Part shown: piece by piece, positions 8,943 through 17,592 of the stretch
How positions within the stretch are numbered: position 1 is the stretch's first letter
How the letters are laid out: each line of letters starts with the position of its first letter
Source: Streptomyces sp. NRRL S-340
GTDB taxonomy: Bacteria; Actinomycetota; Actinomycetes; Streptomycetales; Streptomycetaceae
Direction: 5' to 3'
Length of the DNA: 64,000 nucleotides
Assembly: GCF_000720185.1 (NCBI RefSeq)
Contig: NZ_JOIY01000021.1
Span: 1-64,000, forward strand
The notes under the pieces: model-generated
Told to the model about the DNA's origin: nothing
The model's database searches: none
What the model saw: only the letters and a program-made list of their open reading frames with translations
Made by a program: the position numbers and the translations under genes

Positions 8943-11687
8943 TCAGTCCTCGGGCAAGGCCATGACAACACGGGCCAGCTGGACCCTCGAGTTGACCGAC
9001 AGCTTGCGGAAGGCGGAGGTCAGGTGCGTGTTGACCGTGTGCGGGGAGACGACGAGCAGGTCGGCGGCCGACCGGTTGGTGTGGCCCGCGGCGACCAGGC
9101 GCGCGATCTTCTTCTCCGAGGCCGTGAGCGCCTCCCAGCCCTGGACCGGGCGCGGTGCGGCCGCCCCGCGGCCGCCCGCCCCGGCACGGTGCAGATCGCG
9201 CTGCACGCCTGCCGCCGCGGCACGGGCACCCGTCTCGGCGAACAGGCCGTGGGCGCGGGTCAGGGCGGCCTTGGCCTCCGCTCCCCGGCCTGCCGTCAGC
9301 AGTGCCCGGCCGAGGTCGGCGTGGGCCGCGGCCCGGACCAGCGGGCGCGGGCTCTCCCCGAGGAGTGTCACCGCGCGTTCCAGCATGGCGAGGTCGCCCC
9401 GCACCAGGCCCGCGGCCTGCGCGGCGATGCCCGTGGCGGTGGGCACGGCCGGGTTGCGCGCGCCGTGGGCCCCGGCCTGTGCGGCCAGATCCTCCGCCAG
9501 CGCGTGGTCCGCGCCGCCGAGGGCCATGCGTATCGCGGAGTCGACCCAGGTGCGCAGCAGCCGCCAGCGCATGAAGGGACCTTCCCGCTGCACCTGCCGG
9601 ATCCTGTCGAGGGCGAGCGCGGTGTTCCCCTCGTCGTCGGCGATGAGCGCCTCCAGGAAGCGCACCGCCGCCGTGTTGCCGGGGTTCGGTTTGGTCGCGT
9701 GCCGTTCCCGCGCGGCGGTCAGCTGGTGCCGCGCCGCTTCCCGGTCGCCGCGCAGCAGGGCGATCCAGGAGCGGATCACCCGGGCGTTCACCTGCTGGAC
9801 GCACAGGTGCACGTCGTTCTCCAGGCGTTCCATGGTGACCAGGTCGGCCTCCGCGTCGTCCAGGCCGCCCAGCCCCAGATGCTGCGAGGCCTGTGCCCAC
9901 AGCAGCATGGTCTGCGGCACCGAGCCGCCGCCGTCCGCCGCCCGCAGCAGCAGCCGCCGGCCGGCCTCGAAGTCGTCCATGTGCTGGTGCGCGACGATCT
10001 CCTCGGGAAGGAAGGCGGGGTCGACGGCGCTGAGCGCGGTGAAGCGTTCCAGCGCGACGGCGTTCGCACCGGCGTTCAGAGCGCTCTCCCCCAGACCGAA
10101 CAGGGCCAGCACGTGTGCCTCCCGGTCACCGGTCTCGATGGCCGCACGCAGGGCGTTCTCGCCGGCCTCCAGTGCCGCGCCGAGGTCCTCGCCCCGGGAG
10201 AGGGCCAGCGCGCGCAGGGCGGTGAGCCGCGCCTCGACCTCCGGGGCGGCGCCGCCGAGCGCGAGGGCTGTCTCGGCGCGGCGGCGCAGCTCCTCGGCGA
10301 CGTCCAGGTTCCACAGGGTCCCGCCGAGGGCGGCCTGGATCCGGCCGAACGTGTCCAGCGGCGGCCGGGCGGCCAGCAGCCGGTCGCCGGTCTCCAGCGC
10401 CTCGCGGTTCCGGCCGGCCCGGGTCAGACAGACGATCGCCTGCACACCGACGCCGTACCACGAGGGCCGTCCGGGAGGCACCAGTTCCAGGGCGCGCGTC
10501 ATCAGGTCGGCCGCGAGGCCCGGCGTGACCGACAGGACGTCGTCGGCGGCCTGCCGCAGCAGCGCCACCGCTTCGTCGTCTCCGGGCTGGGCGCCCCGGA
10601 GGATGTGCGACACCGCGTCGATGGGCCGGTGCCCGGCCGCCACCAGGTGTCCCGCGGCCTCCCGGTGCAGCGCCTTGCGGGCCGAGGGCGGGATGTCGAC
10701 GTAGACGGCCTGGCGCAGCAGGTCGTGCCGGAAGACCAGCTGGTCGCCGTCGTCGTCCAGGAGTCCGGCGCGCACCGCCTCCTCCAGCTCCGCGAGCAGG
10801 CCGGCGGACGGCCGGCCGTAGAGCGCGGCGGCGTCGGAGAAGCCGAACCTGCGTCCCAGCACCGCTCCCATCTGCAGGAAGCGCAGGGTGCTGGGCTCAA
10901 GTGACCTGAGCCTGCCGCGCACGCCCACCACGAGCCCCTCGGGCACGGGCTCTCCCGGCGGGCCGGGGGTCCGCAGTCCCGTCAGCATCTCGACCGCCAG
11001 GAACGGGTTCCCGCCGGCTCCGTCGAGCAGCTGCCGCACCCGCTCGTCGGCGGCCGCGCCCAGGGTGTCGTCGGCGAGCTGGCCGATCGCCGTGCCGGAG
11101 AGCGGTCCCAGGGGCACGGTGATCGACGGGAGCCCGCCCTGGGCCGCCGCGACGATCTCCTGCGCCGGGCCGGCGGGATCCTGCCGCCCGGTGAGCACCC
11201 ACAGAACCGGCGATGTCCGCAGGCGTGTCGGGAGCTGTCTGAGGGCGAACCTGCTCAGTGAGTCGGCCCACTGCACGTCGTCCAGGGCGATCAGCACGGG
11301 CATCTCGGCGGCCCTGGCCTCGATCGCTTCCGCCACGCGCTCGACCAGCCAGATCCGCTGGTCGTGGTGGCGGGTGAGGTCGGCGAACGCGTCACTGGAC
11401 AGCAGCGGCCGGTCTCCGTACAGGAGGCAGGCCGCCAGCGACGAGAGCGGGACGATGTGGTGCAGTTCGTCGGCCTTGCCCAGGCCGACCGAGAAGCCCG
11501 CCGCACCGGCCGTGGTGACGACCTCGCCGAGCAGCGCGGTCTTGCCGATGCCCGGCTCCCCCCGGAGCAGGACCAGCGCGCCGCTTCCGGTGCCGAGCAC
11601 GGATGCGAGCACGGTCCGCAGCTGTTCGAGTTCCGCCTCCCGGCCGCGCAGACCGCGCCGGGACAGCGACCCGTCCGACCGCTCCAC
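8943..11687 (-). CDS. LAL-family LuxR transcriptional regulator with AAA ATPase domain
   Basis: A 914-residue large ATP-binding LuxR regulator. Walker A is GEPGIGKT (residues 43-50) and Walker B VLIALDDVQWAD (131-142). A long helical, TPR-like middle region follows, and the C-terminal LuxR HTH (LTASEKKIARLVAAGHTNRSA to SVNSRVQLARVV) covers roughly the last 65 residues. Members of this family (MalT-like, PikD-like) activate transcription in response to a ligand bound by the middle region. The neighbours do not show its target; the ABC importer and the hydrolase lie immediately downstream in the same orientation. Confidence 0.95.
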   Translation of the reverse strand: MERSDGSLSRRGLRGREAELEQLRTVLASVLGTGSGALVLLRGEPGIGKTALLGEVVTTAGAAGFSVGLGKADELHHIVPLSSLAACLLYGDRPLLSSDAFADLTRHHDQRIWLVERVAEAIEARAAEMPVLIALDDVQWADSLSRFALRQLPTRLRTSPVLWVLTGRQDPAGPAQEIVAAAQGGLPSITVPLGPLSGTAIGQLADDTLGAAADERVRQLLDGAGGNPFLAVEMLTGLRTPGPPGEPVPEGLVVGVRGRLRSLEPSTLRFLQMGAVLGRRFGFSDAAALYGRPSAGLLAELEEAVRAGLLDDDGDQLVFRHDLLRQAVYVDIPPSARKALHREAAGHLVAAGHRPIDAVSHILRGAQPGDDEAVALLRQAADDVLSVTPGLAADLMTRALELVPPGRPSWYGVGVQAIVCLTRAGRNREALETGDRLLAARPPLDTFGRIQAALGGTLWNLDVAEELRRRAETALALGGAAPEVEARLTALRALALSRGEDLGAALEAGENALRAAIETGDREAHVLALFGLGESALNAGANAVALERFTALSAVDPAFLPEEIVAHQHMDDFEAGRRLLLRAADGGGSVPQTMLLWAQASQHLGLGGLDDAEADLVTMERLENDVHLCVQQVNARVIRSWIALLRGDREAARHQLTAARERHATKPNPGNTAAVRFLEALIADDEGNTALALDRIRQVQREGPFMRWRLLRTWVDSAIRMALGGADHALAEDLAAQAGAHGARNPAVPTATGIAAQAAGLVRGDLAMLERAVTLLGESPRPLVRAAAHADLGRALLTAGRGAEAKAALTRAHGLFAETGARAAAAGVQRDLHRAGAGGRGAAAPRPVQGWEALTASEKKIARLVAAGHTNRSAADLLVVSPHTVNTHLTSAFRKLSVNSRVQLARVVMALPED

Positions 11688-11878
11688 TCAAGCACCTCTG
11701 TCCGCACTCGCCGGCCGCCTCCGGTCCGGGCCATGCGGAGCGGCGATGTCGCCCTTCGCCCTCGCCCGCCGGTCCGGATGGGGGGGCGGCCGGGGCACGG
11801 ACGGCGCTCCGCGTGTCCACTATCGCAAGGACCGCAGCTCGGTACGTACCCCGGGGGTGCGTCCAGGGCCGTGCGCCG

Positions 11879-12904
11879 CTAGACGCCCGCCGGCGCCGTG
11901 TGCGTACGGCGCTCGAGTGCCGCGTGGTCCCGCCACTCGACGGGGGACATCCCGTAGGCGGTGCGGAACGCCCGGCTGAAGTGGGCGGCGCTGACGAAGC
12001 CCCATCGCCGGCCCACCGCGGCGATGGTCCGGGCCGCCGCGTCCCGGCGGGCCAGCTCGCGCCGGCACTGCTCCAGCCGGCGGCCCTGGATCCACCGGCG
12101 GACGGTGGTGCCCTCGTTCTGGAAGAGGTGGTACAGGTAGCGCAGGGAGATCTGGTTGGACCGGGCGATGGTCTCCGGGGTCAGGCCGGGGTCCGCCAGG
12201 TGACGGTCGATGTACGCCTGGACCCGCATCAGCAGCACGCGGGCGGCGCTCGGTGTGCCCGTGGTGTCGCCGCCGCGTCGCTCGTCGGCCAGCACCGTGA
12301 GCAGGTCGAGAACGTTGCGGGTGATCAGGTCGCCGACGTGCTGCGGATAAGCGCCCGCGGTGTCCACGAGCCGGGACAGGAAGGGGGACAGCAGCCCGCC
12401 GAGGGGCGTCGCGGGGTCGAGGGGAGACGCCGTGATCCGGCACAGGTCCGGCTCCCTCAGACTCAGGAGGCGCCGGGGCAGGACGAGGGCCTTCGTCTGG
12501 AAGGTGTCGGGGAAGGTCAGCCGCATGGGACGCGCACGGTCGTAGACGAAGAGCTGCCCGGGCTCGACGTACGCGTCGCGCGCGTCCTGCTCGACCCGGG
12601 CGAGCCCTCTGCTCAGCAGCATCACGACCACGTGGTCGTCGCCGGTGGACCCCGCGATGAGGCGCGGTGTGCGCACGGTCTGCAGGGCTTCGCTGTCCAC
12701 CCTGACGCACCGTGTCCGGCCCGTCGGCGACGCGTGGATCGTGCCGGAGAACACCTCCTCGGCCAGCTTGACGTCCACGGCTCCGAAGGTGTGGGCCACG
12801 GCGTCGCGCCAGTAGGTCCGTCTTCGCTCCCTGGGCACCCCGTCCGTGCTGTAGAAGATGCCCGCGGGCCGCTCCCCCGCCCCCTTCACCGATACGTCCG
12901 CCAT
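11879..12904 (-). CDS. AraC-family transcriptional regulator
   Basis: A 341-residue regulator with an N-terminal AraC-binding-type sensor domain (residues about 20-220) and a C-terminal double HTH. The second HTH is marked by RRWGFVSAAHFSRAFRTAYG followed by SPVEWR. It is similar in layout to the AraC proteins at 23359 and 24401, which suggests paralogues. ATG 12904 is the only sensible start. A 9-base hairpin at 12938-12960 lies just upstream. It is a plausible reader of the GTGCAC elements in this window, but that is not shown by the sequence. Confidence 0.93.
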   Translation of the reverse strand: MADVSVKGAGERPAGIFYSTDGVPRERRRTYWRDAVAHTFGAVDVKLAEEVFSGTIHASPTGRTRCVRVDSEALQTVRTPRLIAGSTGDDHVVVMLLSRGLARVEQDARDAYVEPGQLFVYDRARPMRLTFPDTFQTKALVLPRRLLSLREPDLCRITASPLDPATPLGGLLSPFLSRLVDTAGAYPQHVGDLITRNVLDLLTVLADERRGGDTTGTPSAARVLLMRVQAYIDRHLADPGLTPETIARSNQISLRYLYHLFQNEGTTVRRWIQGRRLEQCRRELARRDAAARTIAAVGRRWGFVSAAHFSRAFRTAYGMSPVEWRDHAALERRTHTAPAGV

Positions 12905-12937
12905 GGTCTCCGCCCTTCAGCCGGTGTGCGCTGCGGA

Positions 12938-12960
12938 CACCGTGCCAGCGGGGCACGGTG
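12938..12960. repeat. perfect inverted repeat upstream of AraC gene
   Basis: Arms CACCGTGCC (12938-12946) and GGCACGGTG (12952-12960) match perfectly around a five-base centre. The element lies 34 bases before the AraC start codon, in the 119-base gap to the FMN reductase gene. It may be an autoregulatory operator, or a terminator-like hairpin transcribed from neither side. Confidence 0.4.
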
Positions 12961-13023
12961 TGGCACATCGAGTGAACGCACTAGATCCGGGTGCGGGGCG
13001 CAGATGCGGGCGGCCGCGGGGCC

Positions 13024-13641
13024 TCAGTCGAAGCGCAGGTCGGACAGCTGCCGTTCGAGGGCGGTGACCTCGTCGTCGGGCGTCGTCCCCGACGCCGGGC
13101 GGGCCGCCATGGCGGCGGCCAGTTCGCCGCCCGCCCGTTGGATGCGGGCGGGCAGGCCCTCGGTGTAGTCGTCGCCGCCGGACCCCCAGTCCTCGGACGC
13201 CGCGTACACCGCGGTGGGGACGGCACCGGCGCGCAGGTAGGCGAAGAGCGGGCGCAGCGCGTGCTCCAGGACCAGGGAGTGGCGGGCCGTCCCTCCCGTC
13301 GCCGCGATCAGGACCGGCGTGCCGGTGAGGGCGTCGGGGTCGATGAGGTCGAAGAAGGACTTGAACAGCCCGCTGTAGGAGGCGGTGAACACGGGCGTCA
13401 CGGCGATCAGGCCGTCCGCGCCCGTCACCGCGTCGATCGCGGACGCCAGCTGGGGCGGCGGGAAACCGGTCACGAGGTGGTTGGCGACGGCGACGGCCAG
13501 TTCGCGCAGCTCGATGACCTCGGTCTGTACGTCGTGGCCCGCGGCGGCCAGGCCGGCCCGGGCCGACTCGGCGAGCCGGTCGGCGAGCAGGCGGGTGGAC
13601 GACGGGGTGCTCAGCCCCGCCGAGACGGCGACGAGCTTCAC
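13024..13641 (-). CDS. FMN reductase, CE1759 type
   Basis: A 205-residue NAD(P)H-dependent flavodoxin-like FMN reductase. The N-terminal VAVSAGLSTPSSTRLLADRL holds the phosphate-binding loop for FMN, and DGLIAVTPVFTASYSGLFK is the conserved flavin-contacting strand-loop of the family. GTG 13641 overlaps the stop of the upstream monooxygenase gene (GTGA). The two proteins form a known two-component pair in actinobacteria (CE1758/CE1759 families), the reductase supplying reduced flavin to the luciferase-like partner. Confidence 0.92.
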   Translation of the reverse strand: MKLVAVSAGLSTPSSTRLLADRLAESARAGLAAAGHDVQTEVIELRELAVAVANHLVTGFPPPQLASAIDAVTGADGLIAVTPVFTASYSGLFKSFFDLIDPDALTGTPVLIAATGGTARHSLVLEHALRPLFAYLRAGAVPTAVYAASEDWGSGGDDYTEGLPARIQRAGGELAAAMAARPASGTTPDDEVTALERQLSDLRFD

Positions 13642-14723
13642 GCGGCGGCCACCTCCCGCGCGCTCCGCAGGGACTCGTGGGTGGGCGCGTCCGGCACGCC
13701 GGCGGGGCGGCCGGTCGCGAACTCCTTGCGCAGCACGGGTACGACCTCCTCGCCGAGGATGTCGAGCTGTTCCAGCACGGTCTTCAGCGGCAGGCCCGCG
13801 TGGTCCATCAGGAACAGCTGCCGCTGGTAGTCGCCGACGGTCTCGCGGAAGGACAGCGTCCGCTCGATGACCTGCTGCGGGGAGCCCACGGTCAGCGGGG
13901 TCTGCTCGGTGAAGTCCTCCAGGGACGGCCCGTGGCCGTAGACGGGCGCGTTGTCGAAGTACGGGCGGAACTCCCGTACGGCGTCCTGGGAGTTCTTCCG
14001 CATGAACACCTGGCCGCCGAGGCCGACGATGGCCTCCTCGGGCCGGCCGTGACCGTGGTGGGCGTACCTGCGCCGGTACAGCTGGACCATCCGTCGCGTG
14101 TGGTCGGCGGGCCAGAAGATGTTGTTGTGGAAGAAGCCGTCGCCGTAGAAGGCGGCCTGTTCGGCGATCTCGGGCGAGCGGATCGAGCCGTGCCACACGA
14201 ACGGCGGTACGCCGTCCAGCGGGCGGGGCGTCGACGTGAAGCCCTGCAGGGGGGTGCGGAACGTGCCCTCCCAGTCGACGACGTCCTCCCGCCACAGCCG
14301 GCGCAGCAGCGCGTAGTTCTCCTTGGCGAGGTTGAGGCCCTGGCGGATGTCCTGACCGAACCAGGGGTAGACCGGGCCGGTGTTGCCCCGCCCCATCATC
14401 AGGTCCACCCGGCCGTCGGCCAGGTGCTGGAGCATCGCGTAGTCCTCGGCGATCTTCACCGGGTCGTTGGTGGTGATCAGTGTCGTGGCCGTGGAGAGGA
14501 TCAGCCTCTCGGTGCGGGCCGCGATGTGGCCGAGCATCGTGGTCGGCGACGACGGCACGAACGGCGGGTTGTGGTGCTCACCGGTCGCGAAGACGTCCAG
14601 GCCGACCTCCTCCGCCTTGAGCGCGATGGCGACCATCGCCTTGATGCGCTCGTGCTCCGAGGGGGTACGGCCGTTGGTCGGGTCGGGGGTGACGTCCCCC
14701 ACCGAGAAGATTCCGAACTGCAT
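13638..14723 (-). CDS. LLM-class flavin-dependent oxidoreductase, CE1758 type
   Basis: A 361-residue luciferase-like monooxygenase. The TIM-barrel pattern is visible in MQFGIFSVGDVTPDPTNGR, GLDVFATGEHHNPPFVPSSP (residues 40-59) and LMMGRGNTGPVYPWFGQD. It would use reduced FMN from the co-translated reductase to oxidise an unknown substrate. One of the three bipartite GTGCAC elements (14801-14828) lies about 78 bases upstream of its ATG, so it probably shares control with the amidohydrolase and SMP-30 operons. Confidence 0.93.
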   Translation of the reverse strand: MQFGIFSVGDVTPDPTNGRTPSEHERIKAMVAIALKAEEVGLDVFATGEHHNPPFVPSSPTTMLGHIAARTERLILSTATTLITTNDPVKIAEDYAMLQHLADGRVDLMMGRGNTGPVYPWFGQDIRQGLNLAKENYALLRRLWREDVVDWEGTFRTPLQGFTSTPRPLDGVPPFVWHGSIRSPEIAEQAAFYGDGFFHNNIFWPADHTRRMVQLYRRRYAHHGHGRPEEAIVGLGGQVFMRKNSQDAVREFRPYFDNAPVYGHGPSLEDFTEQTPLTVGSPQQVIERTLSFRETVGDYQRQLFLMDHAGLPLKTVLEQLDILGEEVVPVLRKEFATGRPAGVPDAPTHESLRSAREVAAA

Positions 14724-14800
14724 GGGCGCCTCTTCGTTCCGGCGAGCTGTGTGGACGCCGGAAATGTAGGCAGGGTTCGGGCGACGCGCCTGGTCCGTGC

Positions 14801-14828
14801 GTGCAGCGGTGCTGGTCCCTCAGTGCCC
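14801..14828. promoter_or_regulatory. bipartite GTGCAC operator, copy C
   Basis: On the plus strand GTGCAG (14801-14806) and GTGCCC (14823-14828) start 22 bases apart. Compared with the reverse complement of copy A, 12 of the 16 spacer bases match (both have CGG at the left and TGGTCCC in the middle) and 10 of 12 box bases match. It sits between the divergent LLM oxidoreductase (start 14723) and cydA (start 14970), nearer the former. Confidence 0.55.
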
Positions 14829-14969
14829 TCCTGCGGCCCGCGGGGTGAGCTGCCGCCCTTCCGTCCGCGGCTGTGCAGCGTGGGGCCACTGCACGGGCGC
14901 TGAGAGGCAACCGCCGTACCCGGTCGGCTGCCTAGCGTGGCAGTCCCCTTCTGTCTCCCCGGAGTACCC

Positions 14970-16337
14970 ATGGCTTCCGCAACCGTCGTCGAACTGTCCC
15001 GGTGGCAGTTCGCGATCACCGCGATCTTCCATATGACCTTCCCCGCGCTCACCGTCGGCCTGTCCGTGCTCCTCGCGGTCGTGTACACGGTCCACGTGCG
15101 CACGGGCGACCCCCTTTATCTGCAGATCTTCCGGTTCTGGAAGAAGATCTTCGCCGTCGGCTTCGGCCTGGGCGTCGTCGCCGGCACGGTGATGACGTTC
15201 GAGTTCGGGCTCAACTGGGGCGTCTACGCCCACGCGGTGGGTCCGGTCATCGGGGTCACGATCGGCATGGAGGTGATCACCGCCTTCTTCCTGGAGGCGG
15301 GGTTCATCGGCCTGATGCTGTACGGCGACGGACGGATCCGCCCGCGCACCATGGCCCTGGCGAGCTGGATGGTCGCCCTCGGCACGCTGCTGTCCACCAC
15401 CTGGATCCTGTCGGCCAACAGCTGGATGCAGGACCCCGTCGGCTACGAGAAGACCGACGGCCAGTTCCACGCCGGGGACTGGATCGACATCCTGCTCAAT
15501 CCCGCCTTCGCCCACCGTTTCCCGCACATGCTGCTGGCCGTGCTGATCAGCGCCGCCTGGTTCGTCGGCGGCATCTCCGCCTGGTATCTGGTGAAGAACC
15601 GGGTGCACGCCCGGCCCATGGCCCGCCGCTGTCTGTCCGTCGCGCTCGGCGTGCTGGGCGTGCTGATGCCGGTCCAGCTGTACGTGGGAGACGGCACAGC
15701 GGTCTTCATGGGTCAGCACCAGTTGCCCAAGCTGGAGGCGTTCGAGGGGAACTGGAAGAGCGACAACAACGGCTACAACCTGCTCGTCGTCCCCGACACC
15801 GGCAGGGGCGAGAACCGGCTGCACGTCGAGGTCCCCTACCTCGGCTCGGCCATCGCCCAGGACCTCAGCGGCAGGACGGACACGCCCGGTCTGCTGCTGA
15901 CCCCGCCCGCTGAACGCCCCAACATGTGGACCACCTTCTACGGTTTCCGCGCGATGTACTTCACCGCGCTGCTCATGTTCGGCACGGCCTTCGCGGGCGT
16001 GGTCCTGCGCGTGCGGGGCCGCCTGTTCGACTCGCGGCGCTTCCTCAAGTGGCTGGTGTGGATGACCCCGGCCGGGATCATCGCCATCACCGGCGGCTGG
16101 ATCGTCGCCGAGACGGGCCGCCAGCCCTGGGTGGTGTACGGCCAACTGCGCACCGCCGACGCGGTCTCCCACCTCAGTGTCCTCGAAGTCTGCGCCAGTC
16201 TGGCCGGCTTCGTCCTGCTCTATCTCACCCTGCTGGCCGTCTGGGCCCGCTACATCGTCCGCACGGTCAAGGCCGGCCCCGAGCCCCTGCCCACGGGGCC
16301 CGCCGCGCCCGACGCATCGGAGGCCCCCGTTGCTTGA
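14970..16337 (+). CDS. cydA: cytochrome bd quinol oxidase subunit I
   Basis: Catalytic subunit of the membrane bd oxidase, which oxidises quinol and reduces oxygen. At 455 residues it is shorter than Escherichia coli CydA (522), implying a short Q-loop. Key residues are present: His21 (AIFHMTFPALTVG), the acidic TFEFGLNW and MEVITAFFLEAG segments, the b558 ligands His186 (FPHMLLAV) and Met329 (YGFRAMYF), and the GRQPW quinol-site motif at 383-387. ATG 14970 has GGAG five bases upstream; an upstream GTG frame start at 14937 lacks a site. No Rex-type palindrome was found in the promoter. It overlaps cydB. Confidence 0.96.
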   Translation: MASATVVELSRWQFAITAIFHMTFPALTVGLSVLLAVVYTVHVRTGDPLYLQIFRFWKKIFAVGFGLGVVAGTVMTFEFGLNWGVYAHAVGPVIGVTIGMEVITAFFLEAGFIGLMLYGDGRIRPRTMALASWMVALGTLLSTTWILSANSWMQDPVGYEKTDGQFHAGDWIDILLNPAFAHRFPHMLLAVLISAAWFVGGISAWYLVKNRVHARPMARRCLSVALGVLGVLMPVQLYVGDGTAVFMGQHQLPKLEAFEGNWKSDNNGYNLLVVPDTGRGENRLHVEVPYLGSAIAQDLSGRTDTPGLLLTPPAERPNMWTTFYGFRAMYFTALLMFGTAFAGVVLRVRGRLFDSRRFLKWLVWMTPAGIIAITGGWIVAETGRQPWVVYGQLRTADAVSHLSVLEVCASLAGFVLLYLTLLAVWARYIVRTVKAGPEPLPTGPAAPDASEAPVA

Positions 16338-17592
16338 GTACGCGAGTTACGCGCTCGTCCTCTTCTCCCTCGCCATGTACGTCGTCCTCGACGGCTACGA
16401 CCTCGGGGTGGGGATGCTCAGCCTGGCCGCGCGGCCGGAGCGCCGACGGGAGTACGGCGAGATCGTCGCCACCGCCTGGGACGCCAACGAGAGCTGGCTC
16501 ATTCTGGCCGGGGTCGTCCTGTGGGCCGGACTGCCCGGGGTCTACGCCGTCGTCCTGCCCGCCGTCTACCTGCCGTTGACCGGCATGCTGATCGCCGTCA
16601 TCCTGCGCGGCCTCGGCCTGGAGATGCACAGCGCGGCCGGCGGCTACCGGCGGGGCTGGGCGTTGCTGTTCGGCTGGGCGTCGCTCGCCGCGACCGTGTG
16701 CCAGGGGCTCGTCCTCGGGACCGTGCTCACCGGCCCGCACCAGCGCGACGGCGTCTTCCAGGGCGGGGCGTTCGACTGGCTCAGCCGCTACGGCGTGCTG
16801 TGCGCGCTGGGCCTGGTCGCCGTGTATCTGCTGGCCGGAGCCGCCTGGCTGCAGGACAAGACCGAGGGATGGCCGAGGCCGCAAGTCCGGCGCGCCGGGC
16901 GGAGGTTGCTGGTCGCCACGGGGCTGACGGCGGTCGTTCTCGGCCTCCTGCTGCCGGGCGCCGACCCGCAGCGGTTCGCTCTCGGCCAGCCCCTGCGGGC
17001 CGTACTGTTCTGGCTCGCGGTCGGCGCCGCCGCGGTGGCCTGTGCGGTCGCCTGGTACGGCTTCGGGCGGCGCCCCGACTGGCGGCCGTTCGCCGCCGTG
17101 GCCACGATGACGGTCTGCGGGCTGCTGGGCCTGGTGGCGCTCACCGCACCGGTCGTCGTACCGTCCGCGCTCACCGTGCACCAGGCCGCGAGCCCGCACT
17201 CCTCGCAGCTCTTCCTGGTCCTGGGCGTCGGGCTGTGCATGCCGTTCGTGCTGGCCTACAACCTTTACGCCTGGCGGAGTTTCCGCGGCAAGTACACCGG
17301 TCCGGTGGAGCGTCCGCTCCCGCCGCCGCCCGCCCGCACCCACCCCTTGGCGGCCCCCGCCGTGTCCGAGGGCGGCGCGCGGACGGTCGTACGACGGATC
17401 CTGCTGGTGGTGCTCGGCATTCTGGCGACCGCTCTGTCGCAGGACGTCTTCGGCGGTGTGGCGGACTGGATCGGCCCCGTCGGCGTCACCGTCCTGGGCG
17501 GTACGGCACTGGCGGCCTGGATCGCGGGGGACCGCCGGGACCGGCGCGCCGGGTACTTCGACGCGGACGCCGAGGCGGAGAGCACCTCATGA
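16330..17592 (+). CDS. cydB: cytochrome bd quinol oxidase subunit II
   Basis: A 420-residue polytopic subunit that pairs with CydA. The N-terminus (YALVLFSLAMYVVLDGYDLGVGM) has the conserved DGYDLG motif, and GEIVATAWDANESWLILAGV follows near residues 40-60. The start is TTG 16330, eight bases inside cydA, preceded by GGAGG seven bases upstream; no ATG or GTG fits. At 420 residues it is longer than the roughly 380-residue E. coli protein because of an extended last loop before the final helix. The stop overlaps cydD (ATGA). Confidence 0.95.
   Translation: MLEYASYALVLFSLAMYVVLDGYDLGVGMLSLAARPERRREYGEIVATAWDANESWLILAGVVLWAGLPGVYAVVLPAVYLPLTGMLIAVILRGLGLEMHSAAGGYRRGWALLFGWASLAATVCQGLVLGTVLTGPHQRDGVFQGGAFDWLSRYGVLCALGLVAVYLLAGAAWLQDKTEGWPRPQVRRAGRRLLVATGLTAVVLGLLLPGADPQRFALGQPLRAVLFWLAVGAAAVACAVAWYGFGRRPDWRPFAAVATMTVCGLLGLVALTAPVVVPSALTVHQAASPHSSQLFLVLGVGLCMPFVLAYNLYAWRSFRGKYTGPVERPLPPPPARTHPLAAPAVSEGGARTVVRRILLVVLGILATALSQDVFGGVADWIGPVGVTVLGGTALAAWIAGDRRDRRAGYFDADAEAESTS

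Noticed and set aside
8173..10904. Very long plus-strand frames (843 and 680 residues) opposite the LuxR regulator
   Set aside because: The minus-strand frame has Walker and HTH motifs; the plus frames have none.
14724..14969. Rex-type operator upstream of cydA
   Set aside because: Searched by eye for TTGTGAA/TTCACAA arms; none present, only the GTGCAC-type element and a loose GTGCAG/CTGCAC pair.
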